64,000 bases of DNA from JALZVT01 sp039029135 (GTDB lineage Bacteria > Pseudomonadota > Gammaproteobacteria > Pseudomonadales > Azotimanducaceae), in NCBI GenBank assembly GCA_039029135.1, contig JBCCGT010000001.1, positions 310,001-374,000 of the forward strand. The letters are read 5' to 3'. Below, one piece after another: positions 1 through 9,330 of the stretch (position 1 is the stretch's first letter; each line of letters opens with the position of its first letter). The notes under the pieces are model-generated. The model searched no databases. It saw only the letters and a program-made list of their open reading frames with translations, and had not been told where the DNA came from. A program made the translations under genes and the position numbers.

Positions 1-57
1 GCGCCCGCCGACGACCAGCGCCCTTTTTCCGGCCAGAGAGAACTGTGCGAGGCTCAT
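1..57 (-). CDS. SDR family oxidoreductase, N-terminal fragment (runs off window)
   Basis: Reading the minus strand from the ATG at 57 gives 19 codons, MSLAQFSLAGKRALVVGGR, which then leave the window. The pattern of a short lead, 'GKRALVVGG' and a following basic residue is the first beta strand and start of the glycine-rich NAD(P)-binding loop of short-chain dehydrogenases. An AGGAA-like ribosome site lies about 10 nt upstream. Substrate cannot be told from so little. It lies just downstream of the dioxygenase gene at 80-961 on the same strand with a 22-nt gap, so the two are probably co-transcribed. Confidence 0.55.
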   Translation of the reverse strand, partial: MSLAQFSLAGKRALVVGGR

Positions 58-79
58 CGTGCGTGTGATTCCTGGCGGT

Positions 80-961
80 CTAGCGCTTTGAGTAGCGGGC
101 GCTGCGCATGAACTTCTTCATATCCGTGCCGCCGCTAGTTGCCGTTGCGGTGCCGAAAAACAGATCGGCGCCGATGACTCCGAGCAGCTCCGGCGACGCG
201 GCGGCGACATAGTCCGGGTCGCTCAGCAGATAGCGGTAGTCGTCGATCGGCTGCGTGTACAGCCGCTGGTAGGTCGCGTGCAGGACCGTGCGTGTCCCCG
301 GAATGTCGCGCGCGCCGGACGCGTGCCAGACCGAGCCGTCCCAGACGGCCACGTCGCCCTTGGCGACTTCGATGGGAATCAGCTCGCAGTCCTCCAGCTC
401 TTCCACGTGCGGGTGACGGCGCAGACTTTGCGATCCCGGCACGATGGTGGTCGCGCCGCCCTCGGCCGTCATGCCCTCGCAGGGAATGCAGAAGGTCAGC
501 AGACAGTTGTGCTCCGGAAACGGCGCAGGCATCCAGTTCTGATCGGCGTGCAGCCCCAGCGCGGGATCGCCCTGCCGCTTGATAGAGCCAATGAACTGGC
601 CGCCGCGAAAGCCCTTGCCCACGCTGGCCTCTGCCAGCGCCAGGAGCTTGGGCAACGTCGCGATCTTATCGACAATCGGATGGCGACCCAGCAGCATCGC
701 CGCAGACTTGTCCCTGCCGGGGCCTTCCGTCTGTGCCGCGAACGCGTGTATGACGCGTCGCAGCTCGTCCAGATCGGCTGCACTCGCGGCCTCGTTGACG
801 ACGGTATAGCCGCGCGTCTGCAGCTCCTCGACGTTGCGCCACAGATCGAGACTCTCGATCGCGGGTCGCAGTTCGTCCGATATCGCATAGGGCGCAAGCG
901 TCGCCTGCGAATAGTCGTTGATGCGCTGCACCTGACGACTGGCACCACGTTCCTCTGCCAT
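80..961 (-). CDS. phytanoyl-CoA dioxygenase (PhyH) family protein
   Basis: This 293-residue protein is a predicted non-haem Fe(II)/2-oxoglutarate oxygenase of the PhyH family. The iron-binding facial triad is visible as HxD in 'LHADQNW' and a later His in 'SVWHASG'; the Arg of 'GTRTVLHA' probably holds 2-oxoglutarate. A strong AGGAGGA site sits just upstream of the ATG at 961, fixing the start. PhyH members hydroxylate very diverse substrates, so the substrate here is unknown. A PhnD-like gene lies upstream and an SDR gene downstream on the same strand, suggesting a small catabolic operon. Confidence 0.85.
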   Translation of the reverse strand: MAEERGASRQVQRINDYSQATLAPYAISDELRPAIESLDLWRNVEELQTRGYTVVNEAASAADLDELRRVIHAFAAQTEGPGRDKSAAMLLGRHPIVDKIATLPKLLALAEASVGKGFRGGQFIGSIKRQGDPALGLHADQNWMPAPFPEHNCLLTFCIPCEGMTAEGGATTIVPGSQSLRRHPHVEELEDCELIPIEVAKGDVAVWDGSVWHASGARDIPGTRTVLHATYQRLYTQPIDDYRYLLSDPDYVAAASPELLGVIGADLFFGTATATSGGTDMKKFMRSARYSKR

Positions 962-1006
962 GGGTTCCTCCTCGTCGCATTGCGCGACGCTCTCCCGCTG
1001 ACCGTT

Positions 1007-1864
1007 CTACTCCGCCTGCACGGGTGATTTCAAATGTTTCGAGACCGCGCCCGCAGCGCGGGCACCCATAGATGGGTCCGCGACCGCGGCGCCGGAGCCA
1101 TTCTCCAAGAGCGCTCCGCCCCGGTGCCGCACCGCATCGAAGGCTGCCAGTACCTCCGCGTACTGTGCGCGACTAACCGGTTGTACGTCGTCGATCCATA
1201 GCGCCTCCCGCGCCGCCGCGACAGCATCGCTCTCCATTGCGCGCCGCAGGCCCGCGATGATGGCCTGGGGCTGCATATCGCGACGCGCGACGAACGGCGG
1301 GGCCATCGCAGCGACGGAGCGATCGACAACCGGCAGTCCGGCGACAACATCGGGATCGGCCGCCTGCAGGATGTGCCAGGTCACCGCGTCTATGGCGGCC
1401 ACGTCGACGAGCCCAGCTCGCAGCATGGCTAGACTCTTGCTGTGTGAGCCGCTGACGACGAGACTCATCGGTTGACAGCATGTGAGCAGAGCAGTCAGCC
1501 CCGAGTGCGACGACAGCGCGTTAACGGCGGCACGCCTACCGTTCCGCTCGCCGACGATGTAGCTGTAATAGTGCCCGGCCGCACAGTCGAGTCGGAACAC
1601 CGGAGCGGCAACAGGCTCGATCGGTGCGTCGGCCAGAAACAGATCCAGCCCGCAGGCCTGAGACACGAGCAGATCGCGACGCCGCCACAGCGCGCTCGCG
1701 TCGTCGGTGCGCAGATAAGATCCGGGCAGCACGCACGCACGCCACAGCGCATCGTTCGCCCGCTGCACCGGCGGCAGGTCATACCAGGGGAAGGCGGACA
1801 CCTGAGTGGAGACAGCCCGGTCGCTGATCGCTGTCTGTCTCGTGTGCATCTGGTTCAATCGCAA
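1007..1864 (-). CDS. PhnD/SsuA-like phosphate/phosphonate-type substrate-binding protein
   Basis: The 285-residue product resembles periplasmic-binding-fold proteins of the PhnD group: 'FLADAPIEPV' early, 'SHSGLTALL' and 'SGSHSKSLAMLRAGLVDVAAIDAVTW' style ligand-pocket segments in the middle, and a C-terminal lobe. No clear signal peptide is seen, so it may act in the cytoplasm or as an unattached sensor; no ABC permease or ATPase is next to it. The TTG at 1864 has a GGAG ribosome site; an ATG at 1849 is an alternative. It precedes the PhyH gene by 45 nt on the same strand, probably in one operon. The ligand is not predictable. Confidence 0.65.
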   Translation of the reverse strand: MRLNQMHTRQTAISDRAVSTQVSAFPWYDLPPVQRANDALWRACVLPGSYLRTDDASALWRRRDLLVSQACGLDLFLADAPIEPVAAPVFRLDCAAGHYYSYIVGERNGRRAAVNALSSHSGLTALLTCCQPMSLVVSGSHSKSLAMLRAGLVDVAAIDAVTWHILQAADPDVVAGLPVVDRSVAAMAPPFVARRDMQPQAIIAGLRRAMESDAVAAAREALWIDDVQPVSRAQYAEVLAAFDAVRHRGGALLENGSGAAVADPSMGARAAGAVSKHLKSPVQAE

Positions 1865-2056
1865 TGTCTCCGGCGCATCGCGCTGACAGTGAATCGAACG
1901 GCAGCATAATGCCGTGTCGTCGGTGGCTTCCAGATGCCATCCTGGCGCGAGCCCGGCGCCATTGGGCCATGGCCGCGGCGACGGGCTTCAAGTCACCGCC
2001 CGTGCCTGCCAAGATCACTCCGGTAGACGGGATAGGAATCGACAAAGGGAAACCTC

Positions 2057-3109
2057 ATGCAGCAGATCGTCGTCAATCGAGCGGACCTCTCAGCGGTGAC
2101 GGTGCGGGAACAACCCGGTGCCGAGCTGGCCGACGGCCAGGTGCGGCTCGCCGTCCATCGCTTCGGCCTGTCGGCCAACAACATCTCCTACGCCATCGCC
2201 GGCGACTTCCTCGGCTACTGGGCGCACTTTCCGGTCGATGAGTCGTGGGGCTGCATACCGGTGTGGGGCTTCGCCGAGGTCAGCGAGAGCCGCCACGGCG
2301 AGATCGCGGTGGGCGAGCGCATCTTCGGTTATCTGCCCATGGCCAGCGAGCTGATCGTCGCGCCGGACGCGGTCGGCGCGCTGGCGTTTCAGGATGAGAG
2401 CGCGCATCGGGCGGCCGGGCATCCCTGGTACAAGCGGCTGTACCGCTGCGACGCCGATCCGCTGTACGCGGCCGATCGCGAGGGCGTGCAGGCGATCATG
2501 TGGGCGCTGTTCATGACCGGCTGGGCGCTGGCGGACGACCTGGCCGGGACGGCGCGGTCGGTCGTGATTTCCAGCGCATCGAGCAAGACGGCGCTGTCGG
2601 CCGCCTGGGCGCTGCAGCAGAGCCACCCCGATGTGCAGGTCGTTGGGCTGACGTCTGCGGGCAACGTCGAATTCGTCGCGGCCGCGGGCGTGTACGATGC
2701 GATCACCACCTACGACGATCTGGACCTCGCGGCGGTCGAGGGTCCCGCAGTCTATGTCGACATCGCCGGCAGCCAGGGGGTGAAAGAGCGGGTGCACGCG
2801 GCCCTCGGCGAGCTACTGGGCGAATCGATTCTCATCGGCGGCACGCATCAGGGCGGCGAGGAAGGCACCGGCGAGCTCAGCGGACCGGAGCCAAGGTTCT
2901 TCTTCATACCCGACGTTGCCGAGGCGGCCGACGGCGGGCACGCCGCCTTCCACGATCGGTTCACGGCGGCCTGGAATGGCTTTGTGCCGTGGATCGAGAC
3001 CCGCCTCGAGCTGACCGACGATGCCGGCGCCGACGCCATCGTGGCGGCGTACGAACGGCTGCTGACCGGCAATCCCGGGCCGACCCAGGCGGGCCTGTTC
3101 ACCTGGTAA
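2057..3109 (+). CDS. DUF2855 family protein (MDR-like fold)
   Basis: A 350-residue protein that matches the DUF2855 family by its opening ('QQIVVNRADLS', 'GLSANNISYAIAGDFLGYWAHFP') and by its length. The family resembles zinc-less medium-chain dehydrogenases with a Rossmann-like second half ('SVVISSASSKTALS'). No enzyme activity is established. A good AAGGGAAA ribosome site precedes the ATG. It is divergent from the PhnD-like gene and upstream of the PhyH/TPR pair; the 89-nt gap to the next gene means co-transcription is possible. Function is inferred only as an oxidoreductase-like protein. Confidence 0.8.
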   Translation: MQQIVVNRADLSAVTVREQPGAELADGQVRLAVHRFGLSANNISYAIAGDFLGYWAHFPVDESWGCIPVWGFAEVSESRHGEIAVGERIFGYLPMASELIVAPDAVGALAFQDESAHRAAGHPWYKRLYRCDADPLYAADREGVQAIMWALFMTGWALADDLAGTARSVVISSASSKTALSAAWALQQSHPDVQVVGLTSAGNVEFVAAAGVYDAITTYDDLDLAAVEGPAVYVDIAGSQGVKERVHAALGELLGESILIGGTHQGGEEGTGELSGPEPRFFFIPDVAEAADGGHAAFHDRFTAAWNGFVPWIETRLELTDDAGADAIVAAYERLLTGNPGPTQAGLFTW

Positions 3110-3198
3110 GGCAAAAATGACGAACCTTCCGGCGCGTCCCATTCTTCTGGGAGTTCGCTTAGGATTGGGGTAGGCCAAGCGATCAGGGGAGAGAGCGG

Positions 3199-4389
3199 AT
3201 GCCTGTACCTAGCGAGTTCACGCCGGAAGCCGTCGCGGCCGCCTCACCGCCGGAGGCCGAGCTGTATCGGGATTTTCTGCGCAGCGGCGAACCCCTGCGA
3301 TCGCTGTTCGCCGACAACCCCTGGCTGACGCCGCCAAATCTGAAACAGCCGCTGGCCTGGGGCACAGGGCAGTACTGGGATACCACGGTGGCGCGCAAGC
3401 ACCCGCACTGGCGCGACCAGCCCCTGCCAAAGCTGACGAAAGACATCGCACAAATGCGCCACGACCTGCGGGAGTGGGGCTATACGCTGATCGAGGACGC
3501 GCTGTCGGCGGACCAGTACGACGCGCTGAAGTCGCGCCTGCTCGACCAGGCCGCCGGCGAGAAGCTGGCCGGCGTCGCCCAGTACGCGCCGTCGGGTCAG
3601 TACGTGCACACGCTGGTCAACAAGGGCCGCCTCTTTGAGCTGTGCATCGAGCAGGACCCGAGCGCCGTGCAGGCGGGACCGCTGATCGAACAGCTCATGA
3701 ACGAGACCCTGGGCCACGGCTGGATCTGCCACAGCTTTCTCGCCAACGGTGCCGATCCCGGCGGCTACCCGCAGGGGCTGCACATCGATCAGGGACCGCT
3801 GCTGCCCTGGGTCACGGTCGAGGCACCGGCCCTGGTGAACACCATGTACCTGTTCGAGGACGTCAACGAGTTCAACGGCGGTACGCTGGTGATCCCGGGC
3901 TCGCACAGGCTGCTCGCCGCGGCCGCCCCCGGCGGACGCATCGACGACCTGCCGCCCGCTATCAATCTGGAGGCGCCGGGCGGCACCATCATGGTGTTCG
4001 ACGGTCGCCTGCTGCACGGCACCGGCGCGAACCGCTCGGACAAGCAGCGCTTCGTCGCAACCATGAGCAACGTCAAGTCGTGGATGCGCACACAGGAGAA
4101 CTGGGTGCTGTCGGTCGATCCCGAGGTGTTGGAACGCGCGAGTCCCAAGCTGCTGCATCGCATGGGCTTTCAGGCGCTGGTATACGGCAGCACGATGGAG
4201 GGCTTCGGCATGGGTGCGCGCGGACGCGTCGGCGAGCTGCGCGGCGCGATTAAGCGCTTCCGTGAGGCCAACGATCGAGGCGAATACCGCCGGGTCACTG
4301 AGCTGAGCGCCGCCGACGGCGCGACGCATCGCGACACGCCCTTCACACTGCGCGACGCGCTGGCCGACCTGCGCACAAAGTCGTCCTGA
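3199..4389 (+). CDS. phytanoyl-CoA dioxygenase (PhyH) family protein, large form
   Basis: A 396-residue Fe(II)/2-oxoglutarate oxygenase candidate. The metal ligands are seen as HxD in 'GLHIDQG', followed by 'GGTLVIPGSH' and the distal His in 'GRLLHGTG'; the Arg of 'DKQRFVAT' may bind the co-substrate. It is about 100 residues longer than the PhyH gene at 80-961 because of an N-terminal extension. AGGGGAGAG precedes the ATG at 3199. The stop is one base from the GTG start of the TPR protein, so the two are almost certainly one transcriptional unit. The substrate is unknown. Confidence 0.85.
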   Translation: MPVPSEFTPEAVAAASPPEAELYRDFLRSGEPLRSLFADNPWLTPPNLKQPLAWGTGQYWDTTVARKHPHWRDQPLPKLTKDIAQMRHDLREWGYTLIEDALSADQYDALKSRLLDQAAGEKLAGVAQYAPSGQYVHTLVNKGRLFELCIEQDPSAVQAGPLIEQLMNETLGHGWICHSFLANGADPGGYPQGLHIDQGPLLPWVTVEAPALVNTMYLFEDVNEFNGGTLVIPGSHRLLAAAAPGGRIDDLPPAINLEAPGGTIMVFDGRLLHGTGANRSDKQRFVATMSNVKSWMRTQENWVLSVDPEVLERASPKLLHRMGFQALVYGSTMEGFGMGARGRVGELRGAIKRFREANDRGEYRRVTELSAADGATHRDTPFTLRDALADLRTKSS

Positions 4390-4390
4390 G

Positions 4391-6028
4391 GTGGATGCAT
4401 CCAACTACTTCGATCTCGGTGACTGGGAGCGCGAGATTGCGACCGACGCCGCAGCGGCGAAGCTGTGGTTTAACCGCGGGCTGACCTGGGTCTACGGTTT
4501 CAATCACGACGAGGCGGTGCAGTGTTTCGAGCGCGCGCTCGAGGCCGATGCGGGCTGCGCCATGGCCCACTGGGGCATCGCCTACGCCGTCGGCCCCAAC
4601 TACAACAACGCCTGGGAGATGTTCTCACCGGAGGAACGCGAGAACTGCCTGACCACCGCCCATAGCGCCATCGAACTGGGTCTGCGCAGCGCAGACGCCG
4701 TCGAGCGCGCGCTGCTGGATGCGCTGCGGGTGCGTTACCCGACTGATGCGGCGGTAGAAGACTTCGGCCCCTACAACGACGCCTACGCAGACGCGCTAGG
4801 CGCGGTCTATGCGGACCATGCCCAGGATCTGGACGTGGCCAGCCTGTACGCCGAGGCCCTGATGGGGCGCACGCCCTGGGCGCTGTGGGACATCGCTGCC
4901 GGCCAGCCGGCCGAGGGCGCCTCGACCGAAGCGGCGCGCCAGGTTCTGGAGGCGGCGTTCGCGTCGTCGGCCGACGCCTGGCGGCACCCAGGGCTGCTGC
5001 ACATGTACATCCACCTGATGGAAATGTCGCCGACGCCGGAGCTCGCGCTGCCGCACGGCGACCGCCTGGCGACGCTGGTACCCGACTCGGGGCATCTCGT
5101 GCACATGGCGACCCACATCGACGTGCTGTGCGGCGAGCATCACAACGTCATCCACCGCAATCACGAGGCCGCGCGCGTCGACCGCAAGTTCACCGCGCTG
5201 CGCGGGGCGCACAACTTCTACACCGTTTATCGGATTCACAACGTGCACTTCGAGGCCTACGGCGCCATGTTCGCCGCCCAGCGGCAGACCGCGCTGGCCG
5301 CAGCCACAGAACTGCAAGCCCTGCTGCCGGAAGACGTCGTCGCCTTCATGCCGGACTTCTTCGAAGCGTTTTGGGGCGTGATGTCCCACGTGCAGGTGCG
5401 CTTCGGTATGTGGGATTCAATCATCGCTCAGCCGCTGCCGGCAGACGCCGAACTGTTCAGCTTTACCACCGCGCTGCAGCGCTACGCGCGCGTGGTGGCG
5501 CTGGCCAATCTGGCGCGCCACGAAGAGGCCGAGGCCGAGCTGCAGCGCTTCTTCGAGGCGCAGGCGAACGTGCAGGACAGCCGCTACATGTTCAACAACC
5601 CGGCCGCCGAGGTGCTGAAGATCGCGGCACAGATGGCGCAGGGCGAGCTGCGCTACAAGGCCGGCGACATCGAGGCCGGCTTCGACCATCTGCGCCGCGC
5701 CGATACGCTGAGCAGTCAGCTCGTCTATGACGAGCCCTGGGGCTGGATGCAGCCGCCGGGCCACGCGCTGGCCGCGCTGCTGATGGAACAGGAGCGCTTC
5801 GATGAGGCCGAGCGCGTCTATCGCGACGACCTCGGGCTCACCGCCGCCCTGCCGCGACCCTGCCAGCATCCAAACAACATCTGGGCGCTGCACGGCCTGC
5901 ATGAATGCCTGAGTCGTCGCGACGCAACGAACGAGATCGCGCACGTGAAGGCCCAGCTCAATAGAATGCTGGCCCGCGCCGACGTGGCTGTCGGGTCGTC
6001 CTGCTTCTGCCGCGGCGAGTCGCGCTAG
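4391..6028 (+). CDS. tetratricopeptide repeat protein
   Basis: A 545-residue soluble protein built from helical repeats. The first TPR is visible as 'WFNRGLTWVYGFNHDEAVQCFERAL', with further helix pairs through the middle (His-rich 'LLHMYIHLMEMSP', 'HLVHMATHID') and a C-terminal block. The GTG start lies one base after the upstream PhyH stop. Homologous long TPR proteins are common next to oxygenase genes in environmental genomes, but their role is not established; a scaffold or substrate-handling role is inference. No signal peptide is seen. Confidence 0.75.
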   Translation: MDASNYFDLGDWEREIATDAAAAKLWFNRGLTWVYGFNHDEAVQCFERALEADAGCAMAHWGIAYAVGPNYNNAWEMFSPEERENCLTTAHSAIELGLRSADAVERALLDALRVRYPTDAAVEDFGPYNDAYADALGAVYADHAQDLDVASLYAEALMGRTPWALWDIAAGQPAEGASTEAARQVLEAAFASSADAWRHPGLLHMYIHLMEMSPTPELALPHGDRLATLVPDSGHLVHMATHIDVLCGEHHNVIHRNHEAARVDRKFTALRGAHNFYTVYRIHNVHFEAYGAMFAAQRQTALAAATELQALLPEDVVAFMPDFFEAFWGVMSHVQVRFGMWDSIIAQPLPADAELFSFTTALQRYARVVALANLARHEEAEAELQRFFEAQANVQDSRYMFNNPAAEVLKIAAQMAQGELRYKAGDIEAGFDHLRRADTLSSQLVYDEPWGWMQPPGHALAALLMEQERFDEAERVYRDDLGLTAALPRPCQHPNNIWALHGLHECLSRRDATNEIAHVKAQLNRMLARADVAVGSSCFCRGESR

Positions 6029-6089
6029 AGCCGCAAATCGCGAGCCGATTTGTAATACTGCGGCGACCTGAAGCCACGGAACTGCCGCC

Positions 6090-7373
6090 TTGACTCTGCG
6101 ATCCTCTATTTTTCCCCTCCTGGCCCCGCTCGTCATCGCGGCCGGCTGCACGAGTTCTCCCGGCGTGTCACCCGGCGTGCCGGACCCGGCCGGCGAGACG
6201 GAAAGCGAGATGCTGGCGCGCGCGCTGGCCATTCACGATCGGGTGCTGACGGTAGATACCCACGCGGACACGCCGCTGCGCATGATCGAGCCCGGCTTCG
6301 ACATGGCCGTGCGGCACGACCCGCGCGAGACCGGATCGAAGGTCGACTACCCGCGCATGAAGGAGGGCGGCCTGGACGCGATCTTCTTCGCCGCCTTTGT
6401 CGCCCAGGACATACGCGATGACGCGGGTCACAGCCGCGCGAAGGCGCTGTGCCTGCAGATGATCGACGCCGTACTCGCATCGATCGAGGCCAACGCGGCG
6501 GACGTGGGGCTCGCGCTCACGCCCGAAGACGCCTACGAGCTGGAGAAGGCGGGCAAGCGGGCAGTCTATCTGGCCATCGAGAACGGCTATCCCATCGGCT
6601 CGGACCTGGCGAACCTGTCGCTGTACTTCGACAAGGGTGTTCGCTACATCACGCTCGTGCATTCCAGCAACAACGATCTCGCCGACTCCGCGACCGACGA
6701 CAAGGGACCGGAACACGACGGCGTGAGCGCGCTGGGAGAAGACGTGATCACCGAGATGAATCGACTGGGCATCATGATCGACGTATCGCACGCCAGCGAC
6801 GCCGTGTTCTACGACGCGATCGAAGTTTCGCGCGCGCCTATCCTCGCGACCCACTCCAACGCGCGCGCCGTGACCGACCACAAGCGCAACATGTCCGATG
6901 ACATGCTGCGCAAGATCGCCGCCAACGGCGGCGTGGTGCAGCTCACCATGCTCTCGGACTATCTGCGCACCGCGCCGGACAACCCGGAACGCGACGCCGC
7001 ACTGGCCGAGCTGCGCGCAGCCACGCCGCCCTCGAGCGAGATGACCCAAGAGGAGCGCGCGGCGCGCCGGCTGGCGTTTCGCGAGATCAACGAGAAATTC
7101 CCCAACCCACCAGCGACGGTCGCGCAGGCCGTCGATCACATCGACCACATCGTCAGCATCGCCGGGATCGACCACGTCGGTATCGGCTGTGACTTCGACG
7201 GCGGCGGCGGTATCCAGGGCGTGTTCGACGCCAGCGAAGTCATGAACATCACCATCGAACTGGTGCGTCGCGGCTATTCGGAAGCCGACATCGAGAAGAT
7301 CTGGGGCGGCAACGTCCTGCGCGTCTTCGCGGACGTGCAGGACGTCGCGAAGACCATGCAGGCCAACGGGTAG
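6090..7373 (+). CDS. membrane dipeptidase (peptidase M19), lipoprotein
   Basis: A 427-residue zinc dipeptidase of the M19/renal dipeptidase family. Metal-site motifs are clear: HxD in 'TVDTHADTP', the bridging Glu in 'LAIENGYP', His in 'MIDVSHAS', 'ATHSNARAV' and 'GIGCDFDGGG'. The N-terminus, beginning at a TTG, has a hydrophobic stretch ending in a lipobox-like 'IAAGCTSS', so it is probably a lipoprotein facing the periplasm. It would hydrolyse dipeptides, including D-amino-acid or beta-lactam-like ones in some relatives. The DUF6702 gene starts 6 nt after its stop, suggesting an operon 6090-8493. Confidence 0.88.
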   Translation: MTLRSSIFPLLAPLVIAAGCTSSPGVSPGVPDPAGETESEMLARALAIHDRVLTVDTHADTPLRMIEPGFDMAVRHDPRETGSKVDYPRMKEGGLDAIFFAAFVAQDIRDDAGHSRAKALCLQMIDAVLASIEANAADVGLALTPEDAYELEKAGKRAVYLAIENGYPIGSDLANLSLYFDKGVRYITLVHSSNNDLADSATDDKGPEHDGVSALGEDVITEMNRLGIMIDVSHASDAVFYDAIEVSRAPILATHSNARAVTDHKRNMSDDMLRKIAANGGVVQLTMLSDYLRTAPDNPERDAALAELRAATPPSSEMTQEERAARRLAFREINEKFPNPPATVAQAVDHIDHIVSIAGIDHVGIGCDFDGGGGIQGVFDASEVMNITIELVRRGYSEADIEKIWGGNVLRVFADVQDVAKTMQANG

Positions 7374-7379
7374 TCGCGC

Positions 7380-7907
7380 TTGCGTGCGCGCCGCGCGTCG
7401 GCCTGCTGTTGTCTACTTGCCACGCTGCTGGTCTGCGCACCTTCGTCGACGGCCCACCCGCTGCGGCTGTCGCTGTGCGAGATCGAATACAGCGCCGAAC
7501 GTGAGACGCTGTCGATCAGCCTGCGCCTGTTTCTGACCGACGTGAACGAGGCGCTGGTGTTCGATCCGCACAGCACCGAGCTGCGCTTCGCCGAACCCAA
7601 CGAGGCGCCAAACGCCGAACGACTGCTGCTGGATTATCTGAACGAGTTTTTCGGCGTCAAAGCCAACGACACGCCCGTCGCGCTCGCGATCAGCGGCAAA
7701 GCGCTCAGCGGCGAGGGTGACAACCGGGCCTTGGCGGTGTCGTTCGAACATCGGCAGGCGCCGCCGCTGCGCACGCTCGACATTCGCAACGCCGTGTTCA
7801 CAGATCTGTTCTTCGATCAGAACAACGTCGTCTACGTGCACGTCGACAGCGACTCGCGCAGCCTGATGCTGAGCAAGAAGACGCCGAGTCACCGACTGGA
7901 GTTTTGA
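7380..7907 (+). CDS. DUF6702 family exported protein
   Basis: A 175-residue protein with an N-terminal signal ('RASACCCLLATLLVCAPSSTAHP') and a beta-rich body starting 'HPLRLSLCEIEYSAERETLSISLRLF'. This matches DUF6702, a small secreted family typically found beside HupE/UreJ membrane proteins, as here. It starts at a TTG 6 nt after the dipeptidase stop and ends one base before the HupE GTG start, so translation is probably coupled. Function is unknown; the pairing suggests a periplasmic partner of the HupE-like transporter. Confidence 0.7.
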   Translation: MRARRASACCCLLATLLVCAPSSTAHPLRLSLCEIEYSAERETLSISLRLFLTDVNEALVFDPHSTELRFAEPNEAPNAERLLLDYLNEFFGVKANDTPVALAISGKALSGEGDNRALAVSFEHRQAPPLRTLDIRNAVFTDLFFDQNNVVYVHVDSDSRSLMLSKKTPSHRLEF

Positions 7908-7908
7908 G

Positions 7909-8493
7909 GTGGATCGGTTCTGGCTGTATCTGCGCCTGGGGTTCGAACACATATCGGATCTCGCCGGCTATGACCACATCCTGTTTCTGGTCGCGCTGTG
8001 CGCGGTGTATCGATTATCGCAGTGGCGCAACATCCTGATTCTGGTGACGGCTTTCACCGTCGGCCACAGCGTCACGCTCGCGATCGCGTCACTCGGCAGC
8101 GTGCCGATACCAGCGCGCGTCGTGGAATTTTTGATCGCCACCACGATCGTCGCGACCGCGGCGCACAACGTCGTCGGCCGCGGCGGCGTCGAGGCGGGGG
8201 CAACCATGTGGCCCAGCTATCTGATGGCGCTGTTCTTCGGCTTCATTCACGGCCTGGGCTTCTCAAACTACTTCCGCGCGCTGCTGATGAATCAGGACGC
8301 CATAGCGCTGCCGCTGTTCAGCTTCAACGTGGGGGTAGAGTTGGGGCAGCTCCTGGTCGTGGCCGTCATCGTTGCGGTCGCCGCATTAGTGACTCGCGTC
8401 TTTGGCGCCCGACAGCGGGATTGGAATCTCGTCGTCTCCGGCGCGGCCGGGGGCATTGGCCTGACGCTGATGCAGCAGAGCTGGCCTTTCTAG
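7909..8493 (+). CDS. HupE/UreJ family membrane protein
   Basis: A 194-residue polytopic protein with about six hydrophobic segments. The family signature 'GFEHISDLAGYDHILFL' is at the N-terminus, with 'AFTVGHSVTLAIA' and 'FGFIHGLGFSNYF' following. HupE/UreJ members are proposed nickel or cobalt permeases tied to hydrogenase or urease, but neither enzyme is encoded in this window, so metal specificity is open. The GTG start follows the DUF6702 stop by one base. Confidence 0.8.
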   Translation: MDRFWLYLRLGFEHISDLAGYDHILFLVALCAVYRLSQWRNILILVTAFTVGHSVTLAIASLGSVPIPARVVEFLIATTIVATAAHNVVGRGGVEAGATMWPSYLMALFFGFIHGLGFSNYFRALLMNQDAIALPLFSFNVGVELGQLLVVAVIVAVAALVTRVFGARQRDWNLVVSGAAGGIGLTLMQQSWPF

Positions 8494-8575
8494 ATATGCT
8501 GGCGCCGAATCAAGTGCCGCCATCCGCACAGTCGCGGCGCGCGCCGACACGCTGCGACGCCGAGCGCCGCGGTCG

Positions 8576-9307
8576 ATGACCGGCCAGCCCCCGCCGCTGC
8601 GCGCCGTGCTGTTCGATCTCGGCGGAACGCTGTTCGAGCCGCTGCCGCGCGAACTCACCGAGCGCAATCTGCTCGCCGCGGTCGAGGCCGCCGGACAGCC
8701 CGCGCCCGATGCGCAGGCGCTACGCAGCTACCACGAGCTGCGCGCTGAGATCGAAACGGCGTACGCGGCGCAGTCGTTCTTCCTGCACAGGGATCTGGTC
8801 ATCGACTGCTTCACTCAGTTTGCCGCGCACCTGGGCTGGTCGGATGAGCGAGCCGCCGAGTCCTTCTTCGTCGCCCAGCGCGCCACGGTCACCACCCAAC
8901 TGCGACTTCGGGACGGCGTCGTCGAGCTGCTGGGCCGGCTGCGCGACGCGGGTCTGGTGTGCGCGATCGTCTCCAACATCGACGACGACTATTTGCTACC
9001 CCTGTTGGCGCGATCCGGTCTAGAGCCGCTGCTCGCCTGGGCGCTAAGCAGCGAATCCGCCCGGTCGTGCAAGCCGGACCCCGAGATCTATCGTCAGGCG
9101 CTGCAGCGCATTGGTTTCGCGCCGGCAGAAGTGCTGTTCGTTGGGGATTCGCTCGCCAACGACGTGCTGGGACCGGCCAGGCTGGGCATGGGGACCTGCT
9201 GGCTGACCGAGCGCGCGTCGCAATCAGAGGTCGAACTGCCAGACGACTGCCTGGTCGTTCGCAGGCTGGACACTCTCGATGGGCTGCTCGGTCTGACGGT
9301 CAGCTAG
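8576..9307 (+). CDS. HAD superfamily hydrolase
   Basis: A 243-residue haloacid-dehalogenase-type phosphatase. Motif I is 'LFDLGGTLF' (nucleophile Asp, but Gly replaces the usual second Asp, as in many HAD-IA members), motif II 'AIVSNIDDD', motif III Lys in 'SCKPDPEIY', and motif IV 'FVGDSLANDV'. A four-helix cap lies between motifs I and II. The substrate cannot be assigned. It is convergent with the sqd operon, which ends 24 nt downstream on the other strand. Confidence 0.82.
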   Translation: MTGQPPPLRAVLFDLGGTLFEPLPRELTERNLLAAVEAAGQPAPDAQALRSYHELRAEIETAYAAQSFFLHRDLVIDCFTQFAAHLGWSDERAAESFFVAQRATVTTQLRLRDGVVELLGRLRDAGLVCAIVSNIDDDYLLPLLARSGLEPLLAWALSSESARSCKPDPEIYRQALQRIGFAPAEVLFVGDSLANDVLGPARLGMGTCWLTERASQSEVELPDDCLVVRRLDTLDGLLGLTVS

Positions 9308-9330
9308 GCGCGCGGCGCCTATCTCGGCAC

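Noticed and set aside
3244..4404. 386-codon antisense frame over the PhyH gene
   Set aside because: Shadow frame; composition typical of reverse reading of a GC-rich gene.
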